This document shows positions 45,908-54,931 of a stretch of DNA of 64,000 nt, piece after piece; the first letter of the stretch is position 1, and every line of letters begins with the position of its first letter. The DNA is from XYD12-FULL-36-8 sp964613805. GTDB lineage: Bacteria; Bacteroidota; Ignavibacteria; Ignavibacteriales; Ignavibacteriaceae. The notes under the pieces are model-generated. The model searched no databases and was not told the DNA's origin. It saw only the letters and a program-made list of their open reading frames with translations. The stretch is taken from positions 68,214 through 132,213 of the forward strand of contig CAZTJF010000010.1 in NCBI GenBank assembly GCA_964613805.1. The letters run 5' to 3'. A program made the translations under genes and the position numbers.

Positions 45908-46806
45908 TTTTTGAATGAGAAAATGTTCTTGAAAACATATCCGGCAATTTGAGGATTTTCTTTTAGTCGCCTAATTGAATAAGCATACCAATCTTTACCA
46001 AACGGAACATATACTCGTACCTTGTAACCATCTGAATTTATTTTGTATCGAAGTTCTTCCTTAACACCAAGCAGCATTTGAAATTCAAATTTATCCTTTG
46101 GAATATTCAATTCTTTAACCATCTTGTAAGAATTTTCAATTAAATAATCATCATGTGTAGCTATTCCAACATAATTTCCATTTTTCAGCATGATACGTAA
46201 AGCTTCTAAATATTTATCCCGTATAACTTGCCTGTCCTTGAAAGCAATAGCTTCTGGTTCAACATAGATGCCCTTACAAAGCCGATAATTAGTCCCCCAT
46301 TTATTTAGCTGTTCTACATCATTTATCGTTCTTTTAAGATATGCTTGAAGTACGATACCAACATGCCCGATTTTTTCATGGAGTCGTTTAAAAACACGAA
46401 TTGTTGTATCTGTATATGGTGAATCTTCCATATCCATTCGAACAAAATTATTGAAAGACTTAGCTTTTTGCACAAGCTCTAAAATTTGTTGATAGGCAAA
46501 TTCTTCATCAATTGCTAAACCCATTTGAGTCGGCTTAATTGATAAATTTGCCAAAAGGTTATTTCTATCAATCGCTTCAAGTACTTCAAAGCATTTATTC
46601 TTTGCCGTGATTGCCTCATCTTTATTTTTAATTGATTCACCAAGTACGTCAATGGTAGCATAAATTCCTTTTGAATTTAATGTCTTCACCAGATCAATCG
46701 CATCCTGAAGTTCTTCACCGGCGATGTATTTTCCAGCAAAAATACGAACCATAGATTTGGGAAGAAGCTGAGTTACTTTAACAATGAGAGTATTCAAGAG
46801 TGGCAA
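45904..46806 (-). CDS. Proline dehydrogenase
   Basis: 300 residues, the single-domain PutB/PRODH TIM barrel. Conserved blocks include VRMDMEDS, GIVLQAYLK, LCKGIYVEP, ATHDDYLI, EFQMLLGV and VYVPFG, with the terminal arginine-rich helix (YSIRRLKENP). It oxidises proline to pyrroline-5-carboxylate with FAD at the membrane. No P5C dehydrogenase is in the window. Confidence 0.9.
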   Translation of the reverse strand: MPLLNTLIVKVTQLLPKSMVRIFAGKYIAGEELQDAIDLVKTLNSKGIYATIDVLGESIKNKDEAITAKNKCFEVLEAIDRNNLLANLSIKPTQMGLAIDEEFAYQQILELVQKAKSFNNFVRMDMEDSPYTDTTIRVFKRLHEKIGHVGIVLQAYLKRTINDVEQLNKWGTNYRLCKGIYVEPEAIAFKDRQVIRDKYLEALRIMLKNGNYVGIATHDDYLIENSYKMVKELNIPKDKFEFQMLLGVKEELRYKINSDGYKVRVYVPFGKDWYAYSIRRLKENPQIAGYVFKNIFSFKK

Positions 46807-46893
46807 TTTTATATTCCTTTATTTTCTGCAGAGGGTAAAAAAATAAATTATCTAAATGTAAAATTAAATAAGTTTTTTGAATTTCATAAAACT

Positions 46894-47496
46894 TTATTGA
46901 ACTAAATCTGTTAAAATTTTATTCAGTAATTCAGCTTTTAATTTCAGTTCTTGAACCGTTCCATTATTGGTAAAAACAAAATCTGCTCGTTTCTTTTTTT
47001 CATCTTCTGAAATTTGACTTGATTCTCTATTCACAAACTCATCTTCAGAAAAATTGTCATGCAGTTTCTTTCTTCCCATCCTAACTTTATAATCAGCAGA
47101 GATTAGGACAACAAAATCAAATTTATTCTCGATATCAGCTTCATAAATTAAAGCCGCTTCGTGAAAAACAATGTTTGAAGTTTGAAGACATTTATCCATT
47201 AGTGACCCCACTTTTTTTATCACCGCAGGATGAACAATTGAATTAATTTTTTCGAGATGAATCGGATTTGAAAACACCTTCTCGGCAACATATTTTTTAT
47301 TCAATCCGGTTGTATCATACGCTGATTTGCCAAAGTACTTGATAATTTCCGTTTTGATGTATGGGTCATTGTTCATTAATGATTTGGCAATTTCATCGGC
47401 TTTGATAACTGTGTAACCGATCTCCTCTAAGAATCTGCAAAAGCTCGATTTCCCGGAACCAATGTTTCCTGTGACAGCAATCTTTAATTTTTTCAT
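46894..47496 (-). CDS. coaE: Dephospho-CoA kinase
   Basis: 200 residues with the P-loop GNIGSGKS (10-17), the substrate motif IVHPAV and an R-x-x-x-R-like lid (KVRMGRKKLHDNF). It phosphorylates dephospho-CoA in the last step of coenzyme A synthesis. Usual length; no anomaly. Confidence 0.93.
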   Translation of the reverse strand: MKKLKIAVTGNIGSGKSSFCRFLEEIGYTVIKADEIAKSLMNNDPYIKTEIIKYFGKSAYDTTGLNKKYVAEKVFSNPIHLEKINSIVHPAVIKKVGSLMDKCLQTSNIVFHEAALIYEADIENKFDFVVLISADYKVRMGRKKLHDNFSEDEFVNRESSQISEDEKKKRADFVFTNNGTVQELKLKAELLNKILTDLVQ

Positions 47497-47570
47497 TTTA
47501 TTTATTTATGATTATAATGGTTATACTCTAACCCCAGCTTTTAGGAAGTGTTGCACAACTCGAATTTGTC

Positions 47571-47591
47571 ACCCCGAACTTGTTTCGGGGT
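47571..47591. repeat. CCCCGAA-palindrome repeat
   Basis: Perfect 8-base stem with a 5-base loop, flanked by GTCA/TCAC. This wording is common between genes in Bacteroidota-type genomes as I recall. It lacks a T-run, so it is not a classical terminator. Confidence 0.45.
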
Positions 47592-47780
47592 CACATTACA
47601 AAAAATATTTATATGCTGAAATTAATTCAGCATGATAGTAGGGACTTACGCACAGACCCTTTAAGCTGGGATTATCCTAACACTCTATCAATTTTGGACT
47701 TCAGTACATTTAAATTAAAGTGTATAAATTATTCAGGATATGAGACACAATAAGAAATCATTTACACACTTTATTGAAGA

Positions 47781-47811
47781 TTAAAAAATAAGCCCATCTA
47801 AAAAGATGGGC
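47781..47811 (-). terminator. Rho-independent terminator after rny
   Basis: On the minus strand, 45 bases past the rny stop, GCCCATCT and AGATGGGC pair with a TTTT loop (47811-47792) and run into TTATTTTTTAA. Confidence 0.85.
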
Positions 47812-47855
47812 ATGAATAATTTTAATTAGATATCAACAACGACTTTAGCAGTATT

Positions 47856-49433
47856 TTATTTAGCATAACCAATTTTGCGTACTTCCCGAATAACAGTGAC
47901 TTTAATTTGTCCTGGATATTCCATTTCATTTTCAATTTTAGCAGCGATTTCACTTGCCAATTTATCTGCAAGAGTATCATCAACCTTATCCTGTTCAACG
48001 ACAACTCGTATTTCTCTGCCTGCTTGAATTGCATAAGTTTTTGCAACACCTTCAAAAGATTTTGCAAGTGCTTCCAAAGTTTCAAGTCGTTTAACATAAC
48101 TTTCGAGCGGCTCACGTCTTGCTCCTGGTCGAGCTCCGCTGATTGCATCTGCCGCTTGAACTAATGGAGCAATTGGATGCTCCATCTCAATGTCTTCATG
48201 ATGTGAACCAACTGCGTTAAATACAATTGGATGTTCTTTAAATTTTTTAGTTAAGTCATATCCAAGCAATGCATGCGGACCCTCAATACTTTTATCCACC
48301 GTTTTGCCTACATCATGAAGCAAACCGGCTCTCTTCGCCAGTGTAACATCTAAACCCAGTTCTGCAGCCATAATTCCTGTAAGATAAGATACTTCAACAC
48401 TGTGCTGTAAAAGATTTTGACCAAAGCTGGAGCGGTATCTCATTCGTCCGATGCTTTTAATCAACTCGTTATGCATATTGTGAATTCCAAGCTGCAATAT
48501 CGTATTCTCACCATCGCGAACCATTTCTTCTTCAAGTTCTTGACGAACTTTTTCAACAACTTCTTCAATTCTTGCCGGGTGAATTCGACCATCAGCAATT
48601 AATCTTTCTAGGGATAGTCTTGCAACCTCTCTTCTGAATTGATCGAACGAAGATAAAATCACGGCTTCGGGTGTATCATCAACAATAACATCAACACCGG
48701 TAACTGCTTCGAAGGAGCGGATATTTCTTCCCTCTTTACCGATAATACGTCCTTTCATTTCATCATTTTGGATTTGTACAACTGAAACGGTGGTTTCAAC
48801 CGCATAATCAGCGGCTGTTCTTTGAATGGCTTGAACAATTATTTTCTGAGCATCCTTTTTTGCTTCGGATTTAGCTTTATCATGCAAATCCTTTATTAAC
48901 CTGGCACTGTCAGATTTAGCAGAGTCCATCAAATTTTCCATCAGCATTTTCTTTGCTTCTTCCTTTGATAACACCGAAATCTTTTCGAGTTTTTCGTTCT
49001 GCTCAGTTTCTAATTTTTGTATTTCTGCTTGCTTTGTTTCAAGAACTTTTTTGAGGTTTTGTAACTCTCTTTCAAGTTGTTTGTTTTCTTTTTCCTTTTT
49101 AATTACTAAGTCAAACTTCTTCTCTATGTTTTCTTCACGTGCGGATAGCTGTTTGTCGATATTAGAATATTTTTGTTTCTTTTGATTCAGATCATTATCG
49201 AATTCCTGTTTCTTTTTGTACCATTCATCTTTTACTTCGAGTAATTTTTCTCTTTTTAAGTTTTGAGATTCCTTTTCAGCATCTTTAATGATGAGTTTAG
49301 CTTTTTCTTCGGCTGCCAATAAACTCTTTTTTCCAATTTTAGAGTTTAGTAACCATCCCAAGTAAAAAAATAAAATAATGAGAAAAATCACCGTAGGTAT
49401 TATTACTGCAAGACTAAGATTTGCAACATTCAT
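47856..49433 (-). CDS. rny: Ribonuclease Y
   Basis: 525 residues: an N-terminal membrane helix, a long charged coiled coil (about 30-200), a KH domain (GRIIGKEGRNIRSFEAVTG) and an HD domain with the HDVGK catalytic pair. It is the membrane-bound endoribonuclease that starts mRNA decay. A GGAGG precedes the ATG at 49433, and it follows a probable 6S RNA gene. Confidence 0.95.
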   Translation of the reverse strand: MNVANLSLAVIIPTVIFLIILFFYLGWLLNSKIGKKSLLAAEEKAKLIIKDAEKESQNLKREKLLEVKDEWYKKKQEFDNDLNQKKQKYSNIDKQLSAREENIEKKFDLVIKKEKENKQLERELQNLKKVLETKQAEIQKLETEQNEKLEKISVLSKEEAKKMLMENLMDSAKSDSARLIKDLHDKAKSEAKKDAQKIIVQAIQRTAADYAVETTVSVVQIQNDEMKGRIIGKEGRNIRSFEAVTGVDVIVDDTPEAVILSSFDQFRREVARLSLERLIADGRIHPARIEEVVEKVRQELEEEMVRDGENTILQLGIHNMHNELIKSIGRMRYRSSFGQNLLQHSVEVSYLTGIMAAELGLDVTLAKRAGLLHDVGKTVDKSIEGPHALLGYDLTKKFKEHPIVFNAVGSHHEDIEMEHPIAPLVQAADAISGARPGARREPLESYVKRLETLEALAKSFEGVAKTYAIQAGREIRVVVEQDKVDDTLADKLASEIAAKIENEMEYPGQIKVTVIREVRKIGYAK

Positions 49434-49462
49434 ATTTCCTCCATTACGGTAATAAAATTTAA

Positions 49463-49663
49463 GCCGCCTGCCAGCTTCTGACTAATGGGAAAAACCCAAG
49501 ATAATCAGTTTGGGAGATCGCCCGAACGGTTTTTGCTTCCTCTGTTCCAATCCCATTGGGTTGGATTCCTGATTACTCAAGCAAGGCCTGCAATAGACGC
49601 CGAAAGTCAAAATCCCTAGTTAAAAGAGTTAGTTTTTCTTTTTGTACGAACTGACAGCGCGGC
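49463..49663 (-). ncRNA. ssrS: Probable 6S RNA
   Basis: The 241 bases between zapA and rny are unusually GC-rich and hold no frame. Minus-strand folding gives a closing stem (GCCGC, bulged G, CTG at the 5' end with CAGGCGGC at the 3' end). There is also an apical hairpin (TCCAA-CCCAATGGG-ATTGGA, near 49570-49550) and purine-rich unpaired regions between. The length of about 200 and the position directly downstream of zapA match 6S RNA, which binds sigma-70 RNA polymerase in stationary phase. The call rests on fold and synteny, not on a covariance search. Confidence 0.55.
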
Positions 49664-49674
49664 AGTTTAATTTA

Positions 49675-49971
49675 TTAAGATGGATTGGATAAATGTGGTT
49701 CGTTTAACAGAAGCTTTAGCTTTTTGATTTTATCTGATGCCTGAATTAAAAATTCCCGATTTTTATTCTTCTCCAAAAATAAATCGTATGCAATATTTAA
49801 GCATGCTATAATTGCTATAGTTTGTGCAGGCTGATCAGGAAGTTCTTCTTTTGTTTCTTCCATCACTTTATTAACATAAACAGCAAGTTCCTTAGCAATT
49901 TCTTCATTTTCAACCAGTAAGGAATACTCTTTATCAAATATTTTTATTTTAAGCTTCTTTTTTTCGGACAT
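49675..49971 (-). CDS. zapA: Cell division protein ZapA
   Basis: 98 residues. The N-terminal KKLKIKIFDKEYSLLVENEEIAKELA and a central helix (ALNIAYDL-like ACLNIAYDLFLEK) match ZapA, which bundles FtsZ filaments. It follows a small coiled-coil gene by 30 bases and precedes the probable 6S RNA. Confidence 0.88.
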   Translation of the reverse strand: MSEKKKLKIKIFDKEYSLLVENEEIAKELAVYVNKVMEETKEELPDQPAQTIAIIACLNIAYDLFLEKNKNREFLIQASDKIKKLKLLLNEPHLSNPS

Positions 49972-50001
49972 TTATTTTTTCCATCAAACGATCAATAATT
50001 T

Positions 50002-50313
50002 TTAAGAACTAAGATGATAATCAATTTTATTAATTAAATTTTCAATTTTAGTTTTTAGCGCTTCTTTCTCCTTTGAAGTTAGTGAGTTAAAGATATTCAA
50101 TTCTGTTTTACCTATCAACCTATCAATCTCCCCCTCAAGCTTAGCAATCTTTTGGTTAAGAGCAGTATTTTCTGCCTTAAGCTGTTCAATCGTTCTTTCT
50201 ACTTTGCTGTTTCTAAGCTCTATATCCTTAGCTTTGTTTTTAAGAACTTCAGCTTGGGTTTCAATCAAGTTGAGATCATTGATTATAATTTCGTATTTAG
50301 AGAGTTCGCTCAC
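50002..50313 (-). CDS. Small coiled-coil protein next to zapA
   Basis: 103 residues, almost wholly a heptad-type coiled coil (about 5-68), rich in Lys/Glu/Asn, followed by a short helical tail. No catalytic motif. It directly abuts pheT and precedes zapA, so a ZapB-like or other division role is plausible. Unknown function otherwise. Confidence 0.7.
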   Translation of the reverse strand: MSELSKYEIIINDLNLIETQAEVLKNKAKDIELRNSKVERTIEQLKAENTALNQKIAKLEGEIDRLIGKTELNIFNSLTSKEKEALKTKIENLINKIDYHLSS

Positions 50314-52719
50314 CTATTTTCCTCTTAGTATTGCATTAAATTTTTTAGAAACTGAATTTATGAGTGCTGTAAAATCTTTCTCCACTTCAGATTCTGTAAG
50401 GGTTCTGTCATCGGAACCAAATTCAAGTGAAAATGCCAAACTTTTTTTATCATTTCCAATCGCTTCATCTTCGTATATATCAAAAATCTTAACATCTCTC
50501 AGCAAGTTTGAACCTCCATGTCTTATATGAGTTATTATATTCTCAACTGAAACTTTTCTATCAAATATAAAAGCAAAATCCCGTAAAACTTTCGGGAATT
50601 TACTTGGTTCGATAAACTTTTTGCCGATCCTTTCAATTCCCTGCAATGATTTGACATGAAACTCAAAGGCATAAACATCTTGTTCTATTCCAAAATCGTC
50701 AAGAACTTCTTTTTTTACTTTACCTCCTTCGGCTAAAACCTTGTTCATAAGACTTTTAGTCAAAAGGAATTCATATAAATTATTTCCACTGTGATAATAG
50801 GAATCATTTAAAAAATTGTCAAGTGAAATTTTCGTTAAAAAGCTATTTATTGCACCTTTTAAGTCAAAAAAATCAAAAAATCGCTCATTGGAATGCCATT
50901 CCTTGCCATTTGCACGGCCAGTGAGGAGAAAAATTATTTTCTGTGATTCAGTGAAATCGGAGAAAGATTTTATCTCTGAAGTTCTGTTATTGTAAAAAAT
51001 ATTTCCAATTTCAAATAAGCAAAGATCTTTTTCACCTGAATTTATATTGCGGGAAACAACTGATAGTGCATTTGGTAAAAGTGAGTTTCTTAAAAATTCC
51101 ATATCAAGATTTTGCGGATTCAAAATCTGAATTGGATTTTCAAAGTACGATGCTAACTTCTTATTGACTAAAGGATTATTTATCATCTCATAAAACCCCA
51201 GTGAGTTAGCAGCATTTCTAAGTTGATCGGCAAATTCTGATTCATCAATACGTTTTTGAAGAGTTACAGCAATCTTTGAAATCGTGGGAATATTATCGTA
51301 ACCATGTATTCTTGCAATTTCTTCGATAAGATCAATTTCCCTTTGGATGTCAGGTCTAAAAGTAGGAACGATAGTTTTTAATTCATCTTTGTTTTGCTCT
51401 TCAACGGCAATTCCCAAAGCAGTAAGAATATTTTTAGTATTTTGTTTTTCAATCTTATAACCTAAAATTCTCTCAACACTATGATGTCTTAACGCAATTT
51501 CTCGTGGAAGTATTTTTTTAGGACAAATATCAATGCTCCCTTTCGCAATTTCCCCGTTACATATCTCAGAAATTAGCTGAGCAGCTCGCTGAGCAGTATA
51601 ACGAGTATTATTGGGATCAGTTCCACGTTCAAAGCGATAAGAAGCATCAGTTGATAACCCAATTGAGCGGGAAGTTCGTCGAATGCTTGCAGGATTGAAA
51701 TACGCGCTCTCAATGAGTAAATTTTTAGTGTTTGAATTTATCTCTGAATTTTCACCACCCATGACTCCTGCAATTGCAACAGGTTTTTCACCATCACAAA
51801 TCATTAATGTACCGATTGGTAAATTTCTTTGTTTGGAATCCAAAGTTGTGAAAGTAGATTCAGTCTTCGTGCTTTTTACAATTATTTTTTTGCCTGCGAG
51901 CAGATCAAGATCAAAAGCGTGAAGCGGCTGTCCGGTTTCATACATGATATAATTTGTTATATCAACCACATTGTTTATTGGACGCAAACCAATTTTGGAC
52001 AGACAATTTTTTAACCATTCAGGTGATTCTTTTATTTCAACATTTCGAACAACCAACGAAGAATATCGTGGACAATTAACTTCATCCTCAATTTCGATTG
52101 ATGCAAATTCGTTAACAGAATTTTTTGATTCATTCAACTTTATTTGAGGAAGGTTTAATGATTTATTAAAAAGTGCAGCTAATTCTCTGGCTACACCAAT
52201 ATGTGAGAGTGCATCGGGACGATTAGGAGTGATCCCAATTTCAAAAGTCACATCATTCAATTTTAAAGCTTCGGTTATTTTAGCACCAACTATAAAATCA
52301 TCGGGCAGAACCATTATTCCATCATGGTTGTCACTAATTTCAAGTTCTGCTTCAGAGCAAATCATTCCAAATGATTCAACACCCCGGATTTTGGCTTTTT
52401 CAATCTTGAATTGTCCTTTGGGAATGATTGTCCCGATTGGAGCAAAAACTATCTTTTGGTTAACTTCGACATTTGGGGCACCACAAATCACCTGATACTC
52501 ATTTTCTCCAGTTGAAACGGTACAAAGTGAGAGTTTATCAGCATTGGGGTGTTTTTGCTTTGACTTAATAAAACCAACAACAAAACCCTTATAAACTTCG
52601 GCTTCAGAAAAAACATCTTCAACCTCAAGTCCGGCCATAGTAAGCTTATGAGAAATTTCTTCGGCAGAAATTCCCTCGAGATCAACATAATTTTTTAACC
52701 AGCTTAGAAGTATTTTCAA
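50314..52719 (-). CDS. pheT: Phenylalanyl-tRNA synthetase beta subunit
   Basis: 801 residues with the full domain order: tRNA-binding EMAP-like domain (FVVGFIKSKQKHPNADKLSLCTV), B3/4 editing domain, B5 domain, catalytic-like core and C-terminal anticodon-binding FDX-ACB domain (KFPKVLRDFAFIFDRKVS). With PheS it charges tRNA-Phe. It lies 15 bases downstream of pheS. Confidence 0.96.
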   Translation of the reverse strand: MKILLSWLKNYVDLEGISAEEISHKLTMAGLEVEDVFSEAEVYKGFVVGFIKSKQKHPNADKLSLCTVSTGENEYQVICGAPNVEVNQKIVFAPIGTIIPKGQFKIEKAKIRGVESFGMICSEAELEISDNHDGIMVLPDDFIVGAKITEALKLNDVTFEIGITPNRPDALSHIGVARELAALFNKSLNLPQIKLNESKNSVNEFASIEIEDEVNCPRYSSLVVRNVEIKESPEWLKNCLSKIGLRPINNVVDITNYIMYETGQPLHAFDLDLLAGKKIIVKSTKTESTFTTLDSKQRNLPIGTLMICDGEKPVAIAGVMGGENSEINSNTKNLLIESAYFNPASIRRTSRSIGLSTDASYRFERGTDPNNTRYTAQRAAQLISEICNGEIAKGSIDICPKKILPREIALRHHSVERILGYKIEKQNTKNILTALGIAVEEQNKDELKTIVPTFRPDIQREIDLIEEIARIHGYDNIPTISKIAVTLQKRIDESEFADQLRNAANSLGFYEMINNPLVNKKLASYFENPIQILNPQNLDMEFLRNSLLPNALSVVSRNINSGEKDLCLFEIGNIFYNNRTSEIKSFSDFTESQKIIFLLTGRANGKEWHSNERFFDFFDLKGAINSFLTKISLDNFLNDSYYHSGNNLYEFLLTKSLMNKVLAEGGKVKKEVLDDFGIEQDVYAFEFHVKSLQGIERIGKKFIEPSKFPKVLRDFAFIFDRKVSVENIITHIRHGGSNLLRDVKIFDIYEDEAIGNDKKSLAFSLEFGSDDRTLTESEVEKDFTALINSVSKKFNAILRGK

Positions 52720-52734
52720 TTAAAATTCTCCAAG

Positions 52735-53748
52735 CTAAAATTGTTTAAGAAATCTGAAATCATTTTCAAAAAAGATACGAATATCCGTAATTCCATACTT
52801 TAGCATTGCGGTTCTTTCTATGCCCATTCCAAAAGCATAACCTGAATATTTTTCGGGATCATAACCAACCATTTTAAATACATTTGGATCAACCATTCCA
52901 CAGCCGAGTATTTCGAGCCATCCACTGTATTTACAAACCTTGCATCCTTTACCATGACACAAATAACATGTGATGTCCATTTCTGCACTTGGTTCTGTAA
53001 ACGGAAAGAAACTTGGACGAAAACGATATTTTAAATCTTCCATGTAAAATTGTTTTGCAAAAGCAACTAGAGTTCCTTTTAACTCGGCAAAGGTCACATC
53101 TGTATCCACATAAATTCCATCAACCTGATGGAACATGCAATAGCTCCTTGAACTTACTGCTTCATTCCTATAAACTCTGCCCGGCATGATTGCTCGAACA
53201 GGCGGCTGATGCTTCTCCATAATTCTAACTTGCACCGGTGTTGTATGTGTTCTGAGAAGAAAATCTTTAGTTATGAAAAATGTGTCTTGCATATCTCTTG
53301 CAGGATGATCTTTCGGGAAATTCAGGGCTTCGAAATTATAGTAATCTGATTCTAATTCAGGTCCTTCGATAGATGAAAAACCTAAGCTTCTAAAAATTGA
53401 TTTTATCTCATTCAAAGTTTGTGTAAGCAAATGGCTGCTTCCAATTTGCTTTAATCTTCCCGGAAGAGATAAATCTATGAAAGATTTTTCTTTAATTAGG
53501 TTTGAAGTAAGGTCTTGTTTTATCTCTGTAATTCGTGATGTGATTTCATCTCGTAACGCATTAAGAGATTTTCCGATTTGAGGTTTGTCTTCTTTGCTGA
53601 CTGATTTTAATTCGTCAAATAGATTTGTAAGTATTCCGTTTTTGCTGAGATATTTAATTCGTATTTCGTCCAGTTTTTTAAGATCATCCAAACCAGAAAT
53701 ATCTTTATTAAAATCCTCGCGAACGGAATTTATTTTGTTTAACAGCAT
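52735..53748 (-). CDS. pheS: Phenylalanyl-tRNA synthetase alpha subunit
   Basis: 337 residues. Class II motifs are visible (RTHTTPVQVR, then FHQVDGIYVD and GMGIERTAML), plus a zinc-like CxxC...CxxC segment (CYLCHGKGCKVCKYSG) typical of some bacterial PheS. It holds the Phe-activating site. Part of the thrS-infC-rpmI-rplT-pheST group. Confidence 0.96.
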   Translation of the reverse strand: MLLNKINSVREDFNKDISGLDDLKKLDEIRIKYLSKNGILTNLFDELKSVSKEDKPQIGKSLNALRDEITSRITEIKQDLTSNLIKEKSFIDLSLPGRLKQIGSSHLLTQTLNEIKSIFRSLGFSSIEGPELESDYYNFEALNFPKDHPARDMQDTFFITKDFLLRTHTTPVQVRIMEKHQPPVRAIMPGRVYRNEAVSSRSYCMFHQVDGIYVDTDVTFAELKGTLVAFAKQFYMEDLKYRFRPSFFPFTEPSAEMDITCYLCHGKGCKVCKYSGWLEILGCGMVDPNVFKMVGYDPEKYSGYAFGMGIERTAMLKYGITDIRIFFENDFRFLKQF

Positions 53749-53804
53749 AGCTGCGAACCGAGCTTGTAAAGTAAAGCTCCGATGATTCTCATCGAAGCAT
53801 TAAA

Positions 53805-54152
53805 TTAATTTTTTGAAAAATTAACCAACTCTGTGAAGGCAGAAGGACTTTCAACAGCAAGATTTGCAAGAATCTTTCTGTTTATTAATATACCTTTTGA
53901 ATCGAGAGCGTGAATTAATCGTGAATATGTAGTACCATGTGCTCTTGCAGCAGCGTTAATTCGAGTAATCCACAATTTTCGGAATACTCTCTTCTTAAGT
54001 TTTCGATCTCTAAACGAGTGGAGCAATCCTTTTTCGACATGGTTTTTTGCAACAGTATAAACCTTACTGCGTCTGCCCCAATATCCTTTTGCTTGATCTA
54101 GGATTCGTTTTCTTCGGCGATGGGAAGCCACCTTATTTTTTGAACGCGGCAT
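53805..54152 (-). CDS. rplT: Ribosomal protein L20
   Basis: 115 residues; KNKVASHRRRKRILDQAKGYWGRRSK and LWITRINAAARAHG are diagnostic of bL20, a 23S rRNA-binding assembly protein that also represses its operon in other bacteria. It follows rpmI by 24 bases. Confidence 0.97.
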   Translation of the reverse strand: MPRSKNKVASHRRRKRILDQAKGYWGRRSKVYTVAKNHVEKGLLHSFRDRKLKKRVFRKLWITRINAAARAHGTTYSRLIHALDSKGILINRKILANLAVESPSAFTELVNFSKN

Positions 54153-54176
54153 TCTATTTTTCCTTTTAAATTAAAA

Positions 54177-54368
54177 TTATTGAATCATTATTTTTACACG
54201 TTTTTGTTCGGACTTTGCCACAAGTGTGGTTCGTCTCAATTTTCTTTTGCGCTTCGTACTTTTTGAAGTCAGGATGTGACTTTTATATGCACTTTTTCTT
54301 TTGAACTTACCAGAAGCAGTAACTTTAAAAGTTTTTTTTGCGCCTCTGTTACTTTTCATTTTAGGCAT
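54177..54368 (-). CDS. rpmI: Ribosomal protein L35
   Basis: 63 residues, highly basic, PKMKSNRGAKKTFKVTASGKFK start of bL35 (shown here in part). It sits between infC and rplT in the conserved order and is co-transcribed. Confidence 0.96.
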   Translation of the reverse strand: MPKMKSNRGAKKTFKVTASGKFKRKSAYKSHILTSKSTKRKRKLRRTTLVAKSEQKRVKIMIQ

Positions 54369-54380
54369 TTTTTATTCCAA

Positions 54381-54920
54381 TCAATTATTTTGTTTTTTAC
54401 TTTTTGATTTTATCGGAGCAAGGATTACCAATAAATTCTTGCCTTCCATTTTCATTGGAGCTTCAACTTTAGAAACCTCAGCAGTTTTTTCAATAAACTC
54501 TTTCATCAGTTCCTCACCTTTTTCAGTATACGCTAATTCTCTACCCTTAAAAATAATTGCAACTTTAACTTTGTTACCTTCCTGTAAAAAATTGATAGCG
54601 TGCTTAACCTTGAAATCAAAATCATGAGTATCAGTGTTAGGGTGAAGTCGAATTTCCTTTAGAACAGTTACCTGCTGATGTTTGCGTTGAATTTTTTCCT
54701 TTTTTTGCTGCTCGTACCTGAATTTACCAAAGTCAATAATTTTACAGACAGGAGGTTGCGCTTGTGGAGCAATCTCCACCAAATCTTGACCTCTCTCATG
54801 TGCTTTTCTTAAAGCATCTTTAATTCCAAAAATTCCAAGTTGAGTACCATCAAGATCAATTACTCTTACTCGTAATGCTCTGATTTCCTCATTAACCCTT
54901 ACTTCTTCTTTTTGAGCGAT
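54381..54920 (-). CDS. infC: Translation initiation factor IF-3, AUC start codon
   Basis: 179 residues when read from an ATC at 54920-54918, with AAGGAG seven bases upstream. This restores the conserved N-terminus (VRVNEEIRALRVRVIDLDGTQLGIF) that a start at the first ATG (54782) would lose; that shorter product of 133 residues would lack the N-domain. The C-domain (KEIRLHPNTDTHDFDFKV) is intact. IF-3 discriminates against non-AUG starts, and AUU/AUC starts let it repress its own translation in other bacteria. It begins 11 bases after thrS. Confidence 0.9.
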   Translation of the reverse strand: MAQKEEVRVNEEIRALRVRVIDLDGTQLGIFGIKDALRKAHERGQDLVEIAPQAQPPVCKIIDFGKFRYEQQKKEKIQRKHQQVTVLKEIRLHPNTDTHDFDFKVKHAINFLQEGNKVKVAIIFKGRELAYTEKGEELMKEFIEKTAEVSKVEAPMKMEGKNLLVILAPIKSKSKKQNN

Positions 54921-54931
54921 TGATAATCTCC

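Larger units (their letters stand above)
47497..47855 (-). other. Gene-free spacer with palindromes
   Basis: 359 bases between rny and coaE. It holds a perfect 8-base hairpin (ACCCCGAA 47571-47578 and TTCGGGGT 47584-47591), a GCTGAA/TTCAGC hairpin near 47614-47630, and complementary 8-mers CCCAGCTT (47533-47540) and AAGCTGGG (47663-47670) that frame about 140 bases. The frame suggests a decayed small mobile repeat. A terminator for rny lies at its right end. No gene is apparent. Confidence 0.5.

Noticed and set aside
47571..47591. CCCCGAA hairpin as terminator of coaE
   Set aside because: There is no T-run on either strand after the stem; a dispersed repeat is the better reading.
54381..54782. 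Short 133-residue IF-3 starting at the first ATG
   Set aside because: It would cut off the conserved N-domain, while an ATC with a good ribosome site restores the normal length.
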